64,000 bases of DNA from Dioscorea cayenensis subsp. rotundata (Eukaryota > Streptophyta > Magnoliopsida > Dioscoreales > Dioscoreaceae). The position numbers and the translations under genes are program-made. This document shows, piece after piece, positions 34,283-46,730 of this stretch. Location: contig NC_052474.1 in assembly GCF_009730915.1 (NCBI RefSeq), positions 2,639,501-2,703,500 of the forward strand, in the 5' to 3' direction. Under the pieces are notes generated by a model. It worked only from the letters and a program-made list of their open reading frames with translations, was not told where the DNA came from and made no database searches. How positions within the stretch are numbered: the stretch's first letter is position 1; every line of letters begins with the position of its first letter.

Positions 34283-37200
34283 ATGGAGGTGATCCGGAAG
34301 CAGGCAAGCAAACTCAAGGAGCAAGTAGCTAAGCAGCAGCAGGTGATCAAATTGGATTTTTTTTATTTCTTTCTTTGCTGTAAATTAGTCTGTTTTCTTC
34401 TTTGAATTGTGATTTTTGGCGTTGTTTTGGGAATTGGACCTTTTTTTTTAAAAAAAAATTTTTTGGTGCTAGTCTTGACTTCATGTATGAAAAAGCTGTC
34501 GACTTTGGATCTGGCAATGGTTTTGGTGTTGGAGAATGTTGGAATTCGTTTTGATTGATTCTGAGCGTTGGCTTGACCATCTTGATTGTGATTTTGTTCA
34601 TCTAATGAGTCTCATAAGTTGAGGTTATCTTAAACTAGGATTTGATAAAATGGGAGATTATGGAAAATTGAGTGATCTGAGGTTGTCTATTGCGTTTATA
34701 TGCATATATTTGGTTTTAAATTGGTGATTCATTGAATTGCTTCTTGTTTTGAGGATTTATTTTGAGATAACAATGAGTGAGATGAGCAGTCACCTTGTTA
34801 TTTGAAATTGTTTACATTCAAGTAGAGGATAGGGAGGAGCTGCAGGGCTCAAAATAGAGTTTTGTCATGCTGAAGTATGCAATGAATATCTTACTTATTC
34901 TTACTGAACATAGTTACTTTGTTTCTCGTTTAATATATTGAATTTCCTCGATGGTACTGCTGAAGAAGCCTTACTAAAGTGTTTTTTGTTTCTCAGGCAG
35001 TTATCAAGCAATTCAGCGGACGCTTTGGCCATGATTCTGTTGTTGCTGATGGAGCAGAACTCTCTTGCTATCAGAAACTTCAAACTCTTTTTGACTCTAC
35101 AAAAGCAGCAAAGGTATTGTATCACGGAACCTCACCTTTGCATGATGTGTCACAGAGACATGAAGTTTTAAAAGCTTGTAAAATAAGCAATGAAACAGCG
35201 CTGATATAATTTTCAACATTATTCAATAGCATTTTCAACGGGATATCGTAAGAGGTGTCGAAAGTTTTATCTCCGTCAGTGCAAAGCAGATGGGAATAGG
35301 TTGGTGCATTCTTAGCTTGAGTGAACTTGTCTGTTCTTAAGTTCAGCTATTAACATGCTTTCCCTTTTTCCAGTAACAAAACTAGCTGAAGATTGTTGCA
35401 AGTATGGTAGCGAATACCAAAATTATGGTTTTGCTCTGCCTAAGGCTTCTTTGGAATTTGGTACTTCCCACAAGTTGATGGAAAAAGAGAGGGAACAGTT
35501 GCTCAGAATGTTCGGAGATCAGGTTATAATAATTTTTCCTTATTTTTGGTAGTATTGCAAACACAAGTATAAGCCACTTATTTAAATTCATCAATAAGTA
35601 TTTGGTCACGACTTTCTCATTTTTCTCCAGGTGATATGTAGCACACGTTTTCATCAAGGATATTTCTTAATATCTTTTGAATTGATCTACAATTGATTTA
35701 GTCTCACTCTAAAATTGATGAGTTATTGTGTGCATCAGTGTATAATGCATGCTTATTGAAGACTCATATTCACATATGAGTCATTCATATATATTTTTGT
35801 ACCATTGAAATGAAGTTCCTGTCATTTCAACTCATTTTATTTTACTATGTATAGACCTTATCTGTATCAAATCCTCCTTGCAATTTTACCTTCTGTATGG
35901 ACTAAGATATTTTCTTTGTTTATAGGTTTTTCAGCCATTAAGGACAATGATAATGAGTGCCCCTTTAGAGGATGCTCGCCATTTGACTTACCATTATGAA
36001 AGAATCAGACAGGAGGTAGAGGCCCAGGTATTCATTAATCTTATATGGTCTGTTAGAAGGTTGATGACACACATATTAATCATGATCATGTGTCATTTAC
36101 CAGGCGGCTGAAGTTATGAGACGCCAATCAAAGGCCAGTGAAGTAGGTGCCAATGCAGACAGCATGAATAAACTTCAAAATGCCGAATCGAAATTGTCTG
36201 AACTCAGAACCACTCTGTCTGCTTTGGGAAAAGAAGCAACTGCTGCTATGGTTTCAGTGGAGACTCAGCAACAAAAAATTACTTATGAAAAGCTTCTTGC
36301 AGTGGTAATGGATGAAAAATAATTGACTGAATGAATTTTTGTTCTTCTTTTTCTTTTGTTGCAATTATGTTTGAATTGAGGTCTTACTATTGACTTTGTG
36401 AAATACTTGCACCAGGCTATTATGGATTTGGTTCTTACTTAATGCCTAAACAGGCCCAAAAATATTTTGTTATTACTATGGATTCAATTAATATTCCAGT
36501 GGTAATATTGGATGATTATTTAACATTTTCTTTTCATTTTCAGGTTGATGCTGAAAGAGCTTACCATCATCATGTCGCAGATATATTGGACAAGCTCCAT
36601 GATGAGGTTCTTCCCTTTTACCTTCATAGTATAGCATTTTTTGCAGTTTTCTTGAAACATGGTGTTTTTGTTTAAGAAAATATCATGTTCATTGTAGATG
36701 GTCTCATTAAAATGTCATCCTGACCCCACCTCAGAATCACCAGTTGTTATGACTAGCGATAGTGCTCTCATTGAAAAACAAGATACTAAGGCCACTCAAC
36801 CAGTTGATCTTCCCAGCAAATGGTCATGACACACTCTATTTTATTGCAGAAGTAAGCCCTCCACCTAATTTCCATCCATTCTTTTTCAAAAGCCTTAATT
36901 TGTTTCATGTTCTAGGTCACAAGGCAAGGATTGGAAGCAGACATAATCATGTTTGTTTCTGGTTTGGGCATGGGCCATCAGGATCAATCACCTACTTATA
37001 AATTTACTTCATCTCAATTTTAGTTGGTTATGTTTATCGTGCAGGTCATTCATCCATTTGATGCTCAAGCAGACGGCGAGCTAAGTCTTGCAGTTGGTGA
37101 CTATGTTGTGGTGCGCCAGGTACGTCTTATATTCAATAATCAGGACTCTATTAAATTATGATGTCCCACCATGTGCTTTAATTCAAAATTTTGCATAAAC

Positions 37201-37726
37201 TGGTTCAATCGAAGTTATTGTGGAGCATCACAAAGTGGATCTTGAGATTTAACAGTAGATAAAATATAAAACTTTTTAGGCATTCTTGTGGATCATGATT
37301 TTAGAAGATAAACAAAGTTGTTTGTTTAAATGTTCTTGTCTGAGTCATACCAATCAAGTAACCTTTCCCATAATAATGTTTAGGATCTTAGCTCTTCTTA
37401 TTTAAAACTAAGGTTTCAAAGATAGCATCAATTTCTTCACATTGTCTTCCTTTCTTACAATAAATTATAGACTTAAAGTATTTGTTTTTTATTTTCATTT
37501 GGCTGTGGACTTTAACAACCATTTGGATCCTACATCTGATAATTATATGTCATCACTCACAAAAGCTCATTTTATAATTCCCTGAGGATTGGATCACTAG
37601 GTGGGGCAAAATGGATGGTCTGAAGGTGAATGCAAGGGGAAAGCTGGTTGGTTCCCATCGGCATATGTAGAGCAGAGAGACAAAGCTCCAGCAAGCAAAG
37701 TCATAGATGCCAGGCTACCCTCATGA
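34283..37726 (+). CDS. SH3P1: BAR-SH3 domain protein of the SH3P1 type, ten exons, one apparent frame break
   Basis: Exons: 34283-34342, 34997-35113, 35230-35299, 35374-35522, 35926-36027, 36104-36304, 36544-36606, 36698-36851, 37045-37119, 37601-37726. All other junctions are in phase and give about 371 residues. The N-terminal ~250 residues are a BAR-like coiled region (MEVIRKQASKLKEQVAKQQQ, then FQRDIVRGVESFI, PLEDARHLTYHYERIRQEVE, LGKEATAAMVSVETQQQ, DAERAYHHHVADILDKL). The last ~60 are an SH3 domain (AEVIHPFDAQADGELSLAVG, then DYVVVRQV, GWSEGECKGKAGWFPSAYVE). Such proteins bind membrane lipids and act in vesicle trafficking and autophagosome formation. The end KAPASKV suggests SH3P1 rather than SH3P2 or SH3P3. 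In exon 8 the frame reads SKWS then stop; with AA instead of AAA at 36818-36820 it reads SNGHDTLYFIAE into the donor. Exon 8 is 154 bases where 153 would fit. Confidence 0.88.
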
Positions 37727-38769
37727 TCTACATGACCAAATATATACAGATGAAGAATATTTTTGTACTTCGGTTTTGACCTTTTTTGTTGCACCATCTG
37801 CCAATTTCCCGATCAAATTTCATCTTTCTCGAGCTCTGCATCAGCATTTTATTTTCTCAATGCTGAGATTTGTTGTGTATATTCTTGTACCTCCATGTCT
37901 CCCTCTCACTCCTATTAGCCATGTTGTAGAGGTCCGGCTGCTGCTCAAGCATATCTCCTTATTGTGCATTTGTTGTGGGATGTATAGATTGCTTAATATT
38001 TTACTTTTCTTCTTAGCTGTTTATCATTTAGAGTGTGTATATCTCGTGTCCTTGTTGGCTGAGTGTTGTTCTAGGCTTCTTCATTGCTCATGAGCGCTTA
38101 GGGCAATAATTGTGTGATATTATGTTGTTTAAAACTCTACTCATTTCATGTTGTCTATCAGCAATAAAGTGTGTTGCTTTTGTTATCTTGCTTGATTGAG
38201 TGTTACTGCAGTGCACGTTATTCTGCAATTGTTGCATGATATGGTGTTGTTTGAGGCTTTGTTCTCCTGAAAACCTCGCGGTCGGTTTAAGACAATGAAT
38301 GCCGGCTGTTTCTATATTCTAGCTTGAGCACATTCACAGTAAAAAAGGTGAGGTTCTAACCATTAAAAATGAGGTTTTTTAAAAATTTGAATGCACTGTT
38401 AATCCTTGTGTTCATTGTCGTCCATGTTCTTAATGCGGTTTACCAAATTAAAAAATATCACATAACATAATGCACAATTTCATATAAACAGAGGAGCTGC
38501 ATTTCATTTTATTTTTATAATTTTTTAGTTGATAATATGACAAAATTCCTATTACTAATGACATGTCAATCAGAAAATATCACATAACATAATGAACAAT
38601 CTCATCTCATATGAAACTAAGGAACTGTATGTTTACCAAAACAAACATCATGGTCTATTATAAAAATCAATTGTGCATTTAAACCATTAATAAATAAATA
38701 AATAAAATCTGACTCATTAGGTAAAACTAGAAGTAATTCATAGCAATAGCTTGATTGGACTCACAGTTC
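37727..38769. other. Convergent intergenic region between SH3P1 and the PotD-like gene
   Basis: Both neighbours end here, so the ~1 kb holds two 3' UTRs and a short spacer. Nothing coding is supported. Confidence 0.5.
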
Positions 38770-41700
38770 CTAAGATCCATTGGATGTAAGTTTAGCAATC
38801 ACCCAAGATACACGTTTTGGAAATTCTTGGATCCAACCATACCCCGGTTTCTGCAGATTGGCCATTAGCCATTGATAATCTTCCAATGTCTTCTTTGGCA
38901 GAGGCTCCAAAAACTCACATTTTGCGAGGATTTCTGGGGGTGGTACGCCATTAATGAGATTTGTATCTAGTTTGGGTCTCCGGTCAGTGGAATCATCAAG
39001 CTTTCCATCCGAAATTTGTTCAATAAATGAAGGTGATGCTCCTGGGATAACTTCTTGCTGGAAGGGCAGCCCCCTTGCAGTTTGCAAGCAGAATTCAAAC
39101 CATTGATGGATAAGTGGAGATGGACCCCTTACTCGGCCACCAAGACGATCAGTACTAAATTTGGTGGCGGAAGGTATCGCCTGAAAGTAGTCAAAATAGT
39201 TGAATTCAGCCTAGTGCACAAAAAGGTATCCTTCTGCTTGACAGATTTGAGTTAACTTTAATTAATCACATCAAAATGATGAATTATGCATAAACAATAC
39301 AAGCACCATGTAATGTAAAAGGTCATATGAGGGGAAAAAACTAAACTGGCAGTATACTGATCTAAAAGAAATGTTGTTGATCATACCCACAGATCTGCCC
39401 ACAGACTAGCTCCAGACTTTGGAACAACAACAGCAACGTTTGACATTCGTTGGGCGGCAGGAATAACATCACTGCTCCAACCAACAGTGACCCAAACATC
39501 TCCTGCACCAAATGCCTTAAGGTAATGCATGTCATCAAATAATCGAACCTGTAAAAACACAAACACAGTAGAGTAAGCATAGTCATTCTCATTAAATAAT
39601 AATAATAATAATAATATAGAAATAAAAAGAGGCATTTTAACAACTATTGGATATGATTAAAATAATTACAACATGTTCAGGGAATGAGAAGATTACTAAT
39701 GCCATCCATCATATTGAAACTTATAAAGCCCAGAGTTGCACTCGGAAAGCCAACAGATGTTTTCAGGAGAGCTAATGTAAGCATGCAAAACAGTATGGTA
39801 TGTAGCACCCAGATTCAGGTAAAATTTGTCAAACTTAATTAGATGTCAAGCTAACATACTTATGAACATACCTGCCTCTGAAGCATTATCAGATTGTGCA
39901 TGGCAGCTTTCCTCCCACCAACAACAGAATCAAGGTCCTTTGTGTTGTATGATGCCCCCATGTACTTCAAAACTGCACCAACAACTTCCCTAGGAGAAGC
40001 CACCATTGAAATCTTTCCTGCAAGTTCCGGTCTCCACAGATCCCCCCAGTCCTGTGGATATTTGAATGCCACAAAGTATAGCAATCTAATCATTTGCAGG
40101 AACACCACTATCAAAACAAAAGAGAATGTAACCAATGAAAAATGGATCACTGTTTAGAAATCCTAAATATAAACCAAGTAACAAGAATGGAATCAACACA
40201 CACACGTATTGTAGAAAACAAAAATGTGAAATGTTGGGATGTATTATCAAATGAATGACTAGGCTGTTACCTTACAGAAACCTGTAAAGCGCAAAAAACA
40301 CAAAACACAAAAGAAAAAGGGAAGAGGAAGAACTTAAAATCATGAACTCTAATTGACAAAAGAATGTTACCTCAATAGCATTCAAATTATTCTTTATAAA
40401 TTTGCTTTTCTTGTAAGCTATAACAATGCTTCCCCACCGATAAGGAGCTCCCCATATATAACCCTCAGAATCTAACTCTCCTTCATTATTCCTGCGTAAA
40501 TACGACTGCAGAATTTACATAAAACTACACAACATTCATTAGGCAAAATGTCTTAAAGAGATGGAAAAAAAAAAAGACTTAAAATATACTCACTAATAAA
40601 TGCATGCCACCCTTAATAAAACAGTTACTGTTACAAGACATTACACTCGATCGATATACAGAAATCACAACTAGGCAACAAAGCAAGAAGTAGATTAATA
40701 CCATCTAAGCCTGATTGCTTCTGTGCATAATTTGGAGTATGTCTGGTCCATAAAAAGGATGAAACAAAATTTTTCCAGGGCATACATTGCTGTATATTAC
40801 ATTGCCACACCTTATATAACTATCACTTACATAATATTTGCTGATTTGTACAAACAAAAAACATGCAGGGGATTAAAGAACGCACAAGAAAGACTAGTCC
40901 AAGATGCCACTAACAAGATTAAAGTGAAGGTCCATTATAGATGAAAGAAATAAGGAGGAAACCCCAATTTGATGGGCAGATAGAACACGTTTAGCACTCA
41001 CCTTCCATTTTCCACCAAGACTTTTAAACCAATCTTGTTCTTCTACATGTTGTATGGGTTCAATGAGCGCACCAGTTATGGCAGAACTAAGCCATGAGTC
41101 ACCAATAGAAACAATATCAGCAGACATGGCAGACTTGTTGTCTAAAGAACCTTTCTTTACTGCTGCCGACAAGTCAGAGAAGATTGACTCCAGATTTGCA
41201 CGAAATTCACAAGTAAACTTCAATCTCCTTCCTTGCAATTGAATGAAATCCTAGATAACAAAATATATAAGAGTAAAGCCACAAATTGGAATAGGATCCA
41301 AACATGATCAGAGAAAAAGAGAATTTTCCAGTGAAGTTCTTATATGAAAATCTATTGAATAGTAAGATAAATCACACATCAAATGGCAAACATATGCACA
41401 TTAAAACTATAATGAAGGTATAAGATGGTGCTGGACATAACTTACACCAAGTCTGCCACAACGTTTACGAGCTACTAAGCTAAATTCGAGTATTACAAGT
41501 CTAAAAAGCCAAAATACCAATAAAAGGATGTTCCCTTGATAATAAAATATATCTGACAAATGAAACAAAATACAACCAGTAAAATTTAATCAAATTTAAC
41601 AAATTGGAACCAAAAGAAACTATAAGGAGGCAAACAGAGGAAGCTAGCCATAAAATGTCCCTACATCTAACTGTTTTTGAAGCACCAACCTTTATCCATG

Positions 41701-42309
41701 AGGGAGGCATGGAACCCCTTAGGGCCACAATTCTAAGGGGCACAGTAAGAGCATAAGTCTTTGCTTTGAAATTCTCAAACGCAGTCTTGAACTCTTCATT
41801 CTCAAACTTTTGAGCCGCCAAATCAGAACCCTCTGAAGCATGATTCTCTGAGGCATCAACTTTAGCATCTTCATTAACATCCAACAAACAACAAGAACCA
41901 TATCAGCCTTCTCAGAAAGCCACAAAAAGTCTCTCTTTTACTAACAATTTGGCATCAAATCTCGCTGACAATGAAAAGAACAAAAGGAAATAATGCTGAT
42001 AAGATGAAGAACAACAAAACCTGGGGAGACAGTAACAGTGGGCGGGGTTATCGGTAGGGATCCGAGTGGGCAAGCGTGGGCACGCAAGCCGAAGAAGAGG
42101 AAAGCGGACGAAGCGGCCAGCTGGAGGACCAGCGCCGAGTGGCGGCTCAGGGAATGGGCAGATGAGGGCAACGAGTCCGATCGAGCGACGGCCATTGCCG
42201 ATACGAACGGAGGTCGACGACAGCTGGGAATCCATAAGAGCGGAGATCTAGAGTTAGGGTTAGGGTTTGGACCGGAGAGAAGAGGCAGCCAGTTGAGCGA
42301 TGCCGCCAT
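38770..42309 (-). CDS. PotD-like (putrescine-binding type) solute-binding protein, probably plastid lumenal
   Basis: Seven minus-strand exons, all in phase: 42021-42309, 41690-41868, 41002-41250, 40372 or 40371-40505, 39872-40051, 39387-39548, 38770-39180; 534 residues. It resembles the periplasmic substrate-binding protein of bacterial spermidine/putrescine ABC transporters (PotD/PotF) and the Arabidopsis putrescine-binding-related protein. Motifs: SIGDSWLSSAITGALIEP, GYIWGAPYRWGSIVIAYKK, DWGDLWRPELAGKISM, GDVWVTVGWSSDVIPAAQRM, VVVPKSGASLWADLW. The leader (~95 residues) has a Ser/Pro/Arg-rich transit-like part, then a hydrophobic segment ending LRAHA before Cys, which looks like a bipartite thylakoid-lumen signal. 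No permease or ATPase partner lies in the window. The ligand is unknown. It is tail to tail with SH3P1; its promoter runs into the assembly gap. Confidence 0.88.
42244..42266 (-). other. Telomere-like AACCCTAACCCTAA inside PotD-like exon 1
   Basis: On the minus strand the codons for the leader residues N-P-N-P-N spell aaccctaaccctaac, two telomeric repeats. Telo-boxes often occur in plant 5' regions; here the motif is within coding sequence. Confidence 0.6.
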
Positions 42310-42414
42310 CCGACCGCGAAGTATTTTTTTGCAAACCAGTGAAACAAAGCTCGAAGATAAAGTTTCCCAGAGATCAACAAACACGAATCTCAAAGTGGAA
42401 AATACTGCTCATTA

Positions 42415-43414
42415 NNNNNNNNNNNNNNNNNNNNNNNNNNNNNNNNNNNNNNNNNNNNNNNNNNNNNNNNNNNNNNNNNNNNNNNNNNNNNNNNNNNNNN
42501 NNNNNNNNNNNNNNNNNNNNNNNNNNNNNNNNNNNNNNNNNNNNNNNNNNNNNNNNNNNNNNNNNNNNNNNNNNNNNNNNNNNNNNNNNNNNNNNNNNNN
42601 NNNNNNNNNNNNNNNNNNNNNNNNNNNNNNNNNNNNNNNNNNNNNNNNNNNNNNNNNNNNNNNNNNNNNNNNNNNNNNNNNNNNNNNNNNNNNNNNNNNN
42701 NNNNNNNNNNNNNNNNNNNNNNNNNNNNNNNNNNNNNNNNNNNNNNNNNNNNNNNNNNNNNNNNNNNNNNNNNNNNNNNNNNNNNNNNNNNNNNNNNNNN
42801 NNNNNNNNNNNNNNNNNNNNNNNNNNNNNNNNNNNNNNNNNNNNNNNNNNNNNNNNNNNNNNNNNNNNNNNNNNNNNNNNNNNNNNNNNNNNNNNNNNNN
42901 NNNNNNNNNNNNNNNNNNNNNNNNNNNNNNNNNNNNNNNNNNNNNNNNNNNNNNNNNNNNNNNNNNNNNNNNNNNNNNNNNNNNNNNNNNNNNNNNNNNN
43001 NNNNNNNNNNNNNNNNNNNNNNNNNNNNNNNNNNNNNNNNNNNNNNNNNNNNNNNNNNNNNNNNNNNNNNNNNNNNNNNNNNNNNNNNNNNNNNNNNNNN
43101 NNNNNNNNNNNNNNNNNNNNNNNNNNNNNNNNNNNNNNNNNNNNNNNNNNNNNNNNNNNNNNNNNNNNNNNNNNNNNNNNNNNNNNNNNNNNNNNNNNNN
43201 NNNNNNNNNNNNNNNNNNNNNNNNNNNNNNNNNNNNNNNNNNNNNNNNNNNNNNNNNNNNNNNNNNNNNNNNNNNNNNNNNNNNNNNNNNNNNNNNNNNN
43301 NNNNNNNNNNNNNNNNNNNNNNNNNNNNNNNNNNNNNNNNNNNNNNNNNNNNNNNNNNNNNNNNNNNNNNNNNNNNNNNNNNNNNNNNNNNNNNNNNNNN
43401 NNNNNNNNNNNNNN
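42415..43414. other. Assembly gap, exactly 1000 N
   Basis: All bases are n. The round size suggests a placeholder rather than a measured gap. It separates the PotD-like 5' end from the inverted repeat R3, so both the promoter and one repeat border are lost in it. Confidence 1.
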
Positions 43415-43559
43415 AAAAAATTTATAATGTGAGGTAAGTTAATATGCAGGCCAATTAGGATCTGCTATATGTATCTAAAATGATATATCAATGGTTCTAA
43501 TTTTATATTGATAAATCTCTTTGTCTTGCAATTTAATGGCTCCTCTTACAGGAGACTCG

Positions 43560-43705
43560 GTGAATATTATCGGTATAGTATGTTTATAGTATATTTATAT
43601 ATTACTACAACGTAAGGGATTTAACCTTACACCACTCACTAACTACTTATGATTACTTCCACTAGGCCATCTAATGGTTGTCATTGTTCTAACTTCTAAG
43701 TTTTT
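43560..43705 (-). mobile_element. SINE-like element, copy in R3
   Basis: The inverse of 5395-5520: gggatttaacc is the B-box side and cttccactaggccatc the A-box side. It was duplicated with the unit rather than inserted independently. Confidence 0.6.
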
Positions 43706-44539
43706 TTATATTATTTTTATTTTTATACCAAAATGCTTATAGTTTTATCTAAAAAGATCTACTTAGTTGTAGTGCAATAGTATAGTTTGTGTAGTGTCCA
43801 ATTAGCTTTTGACATATGTAACAAAAATATATTAAAATATAATAATTTTTTTATAATACTTTTTTTTTTCATGAAATTATTCGACAAGTGTAAAAAATCC
43901 AACATGTTTAAAGTATTTACTCTTTTGTCAAACTCTTTAAAATTTGTGGTATGCTCTACCTATTTAATAAGTCTTTTTTATTTATTTATGCATATCTTCA
44001 TTGTTAGAATATTAAAATCATGGTATAATTTCATGAATAGTGCATCTACCATTCTAAATTTACTTTTTTTTAATCTATTTACTTTAAATTATATTTTTTT
44101 TATCTTTTATTTATTTTAATTTAGTGATATCAGTCTCTTTAAACCTTAAATCCTAATTCTAAACACTCAAAAATAAAAACTAATATGACTCATTTAATAT
44201 TGTAGAGGAATTAAAATGTCACAATCTAATTAAAATTGTATGTTTGAAACTTTATTAAAAAATAATAACATTGTCCGCCCCATTAATAGTGTTTAAAGTT
44301 AAATTTATATATGTTATGTTATTAAAGTCATCACATATAAAAACTTTATTTTAGAACCCCCATGGTGCATACAATATTTGTAGCATTTATAACCCAATCA
44401 ATGTGTAGCATTCAACAATCACCTCTGCTTCTTACACACAGTAATATAGTACTAATTTGTCCTTTGAAAGCAAAAAAAAAAAAGAAAAAAAAATGTAGAC
44501 AAGAATTATAAAACTAGAAAACAAAAGAGCATCAATGGA

Positions 44540-44951
44540 GGGTAAATTTTTCATGTGTCACTGAGTTATTATGGCTGATTTCAATTTTTTTCATTTTGTT
44601 TTAATTTTTTTTTCATTAGATATTAATTTGTTTTCACCGGATAATCATTTGGGGTTTTTAGGCCAAATTTAAATGACGTGATGGATGTTGACTCGGATTA
44701 AGTGAGCTGAGTTAGCATCCTCACTCAAATTAAAATGAGCTAGTCGAGATTCTCTCTCCAACCCGGGATGAGAAAATATAAAAAGAGTGACACTAAGCAT
44801 TTCAGCCACCACGCCCATCTAAATTTGGCTAGAAACCCAAAAACCATTTAATGAAAAACAAATTAATATCGAATGACCAAAAATAAATCGAAACACAACG
44901 ACTAAAATGAAATCACCCATAACACATCGACTACATAAAAAATTCTATCCC
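44540..44951. mobile_element. MULE-type foldback MITE, copy in R3
   Basis: Begins GGGTAAATTTTTCATG; the far end has decayed to aattctatccc. Direct repeats catcaatgga flank it (44530-44539 and 44952-44961). The target site is the same as in R1 and R2, showing a single ancestral insertion. Confidence 0.8.
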
Positions 44952-45252
44952 CATCAATGGAATAAGCAATGCTTTCAAACAAGATTAAAAATCCTCATCG
45001 TGGAGGGGCCAAAGAATTTAAAAAAGAAACTTTATTTTTATTTTAAAAAACAGTTGTATATATATTTATTATTCTACACAAGCACATGAGAAGTTATTGT
45101 TTTTCGGAAATCATTTATTTACTTTTAGCTGAATACTTAAACGGTGTCTTTATGTGCCAACTGTTATGTTTCTTTCTCAATTGTTTATGAAACTCCATTA
45201 ATTGATTATGTTTCTTAAAATTAGGTTTCATGATTGCTTGCCTAATTATTTA

Positions 45253-45512
45253 GGCCGTCCGTTCTTTTTTATTTGGCATAAATAACCGAATCTTACATAC
45301 CAATATAATTTAATAAAAAATTAATTATTTTTTTTTAAAATAACCCTTAATTTATATCTTCATATTTCTTTCTAATATTAAATTTCAAGAAAAAAATTGA
45401 ATAAAGTGTTAGGGTAATTTTGGAAAAAAAAATAATAAATACTTCTTGATGTTTAAAAATGATAGATATAAAAAATCATGGGTTTATGACAGATAAAAAA
45501 GAACAGAGGGAG
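45253..45512. mobile_element. Stowaway-like MITE, copy in R3
   Basis: Ends ggccgtccgttc and gaacagagggag lie between TA dinucleotides, the inverse of the R1 and R2 elements with a few substitutions. Confidence 0.75.
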
Positions 45513-46730
45513 TAAAATTTTTTCCTCCCCACTCAATAATCTAGTTTTCCAAGTAAATATTTATGGTTTCTTTTATGTTATCCCTCATTTTTATATTATT
45601 TTTATTTTTATACCAAAATGTTTATAATTTACTTTTAATTTGTATGTTTTACGGTTTTACTCATGATTGTTTATATTTAGAGTATTTATATTTATGCCCA
45701 ACTATTTAATGTTTTTTTAGATTATCTACATCTTCTGATCTTGTTATTTTGTTTGTATACATTTTTATTTAGTAAAGTATTAAAATCATTTTTCAATCTA
45801 TTAATATTGTTTGGAATTAAAGTTATATGTTATATAAATATAGTTTATCACAAACAAAATTTTTTCCCAAAACCTCCTAATTTTTAAAATAAAGATGATA
45901 ATTTCCAAAGTGTTATTATTTCTTTTTTTTATCTTTGATTTTTTTTAAACTTTTATTAAATTCTATATTTATATAAAAACTAAGATGAAGATGTTAAAAT
46001 AAGTTTTATCAATCTTGTATATATCTAGCTTAGATCCATATACATATATTAGTTATTGTAAATAAAACCTTTTAAAGCTATAGTAGTTTTAAAATAAATA
46101 TAATAACTTTTACGTAGTATTATTTCCTTTACTCTTTTTTTAAGTTCTATTAAACACTAAATTTATTTTAAAAATAAGATAAAAAAAGCTTAAAAAACTT
46201 TAAATACAAGCATTCCGTAGGATGTGGGTTGAGAGTTGAAATTCCACCGTAAAATAAAATATGTTTAAACAATTGCATAATAGTTGGCTTAAAAAAAATA
46301 AATTATGAGCAAAAATTGATTCATAGGTCAACGATATTTTGTGAAATGTATTTATACGAAAAGTTTAAATTCTATTCAAAATGTATTTCTGATTATAAAA
46401 GTGAGTTTGCAGCTCAATTTTCATACCAACAAATAATACAATTGGACATTCAATTTTTGAATTGTACACGTTCAACGCTTATTGTATGCGTTAAAAAAAA
46501 AAAAAACAAATCAAGATCAATAAAAATATAAAAAATAATACGCACACACACAAACAACCCCACACGGAAGAAACCAAGTAACACATAAACAATGCCTTGA
46601 TAGTAATGCAACACTTAGTTAGAACATGTGAATAATAAGGAAAAAAATCGGTTTAACACATCCTTAAGAATATGTCTGCACAGAGATAATAAACACTTAA
46701 GCAACAACAATACTCAGTTGGATTAAAATA

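Larger units (their letters stand above)
43415..46730 (-). repeat. Inverted third copy (R3) of the left-end repeat unit
   Basis: Read on the minus strand from 46730 down, it matches 2386-5541 and then directly 7047-7185, without the solo LTR. At its high-coordinate end it runs without a break into the 3' flank of the deadenylase duplicate; 46585-46720 also matches 58190-58340, the flank of the other duplicate. It carries its own copies of the Stowaway MITE, MULE MITE and SINE. Its other end is cut by the N gap. Confidence 0.88.

Noticed and set aside
38770-42309. PotD-like gene as bacterial contamination or recent transfer
   Set aside because: It has seven exons with in-phase plant introns and an organelle-type leader, so it is a resident nuclear gene.
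42038-43432. Long plus-strand frame of 464 codons
   Set aside because: Most of it is N gap; the coding part is the antisense of PotD-like exon 1.
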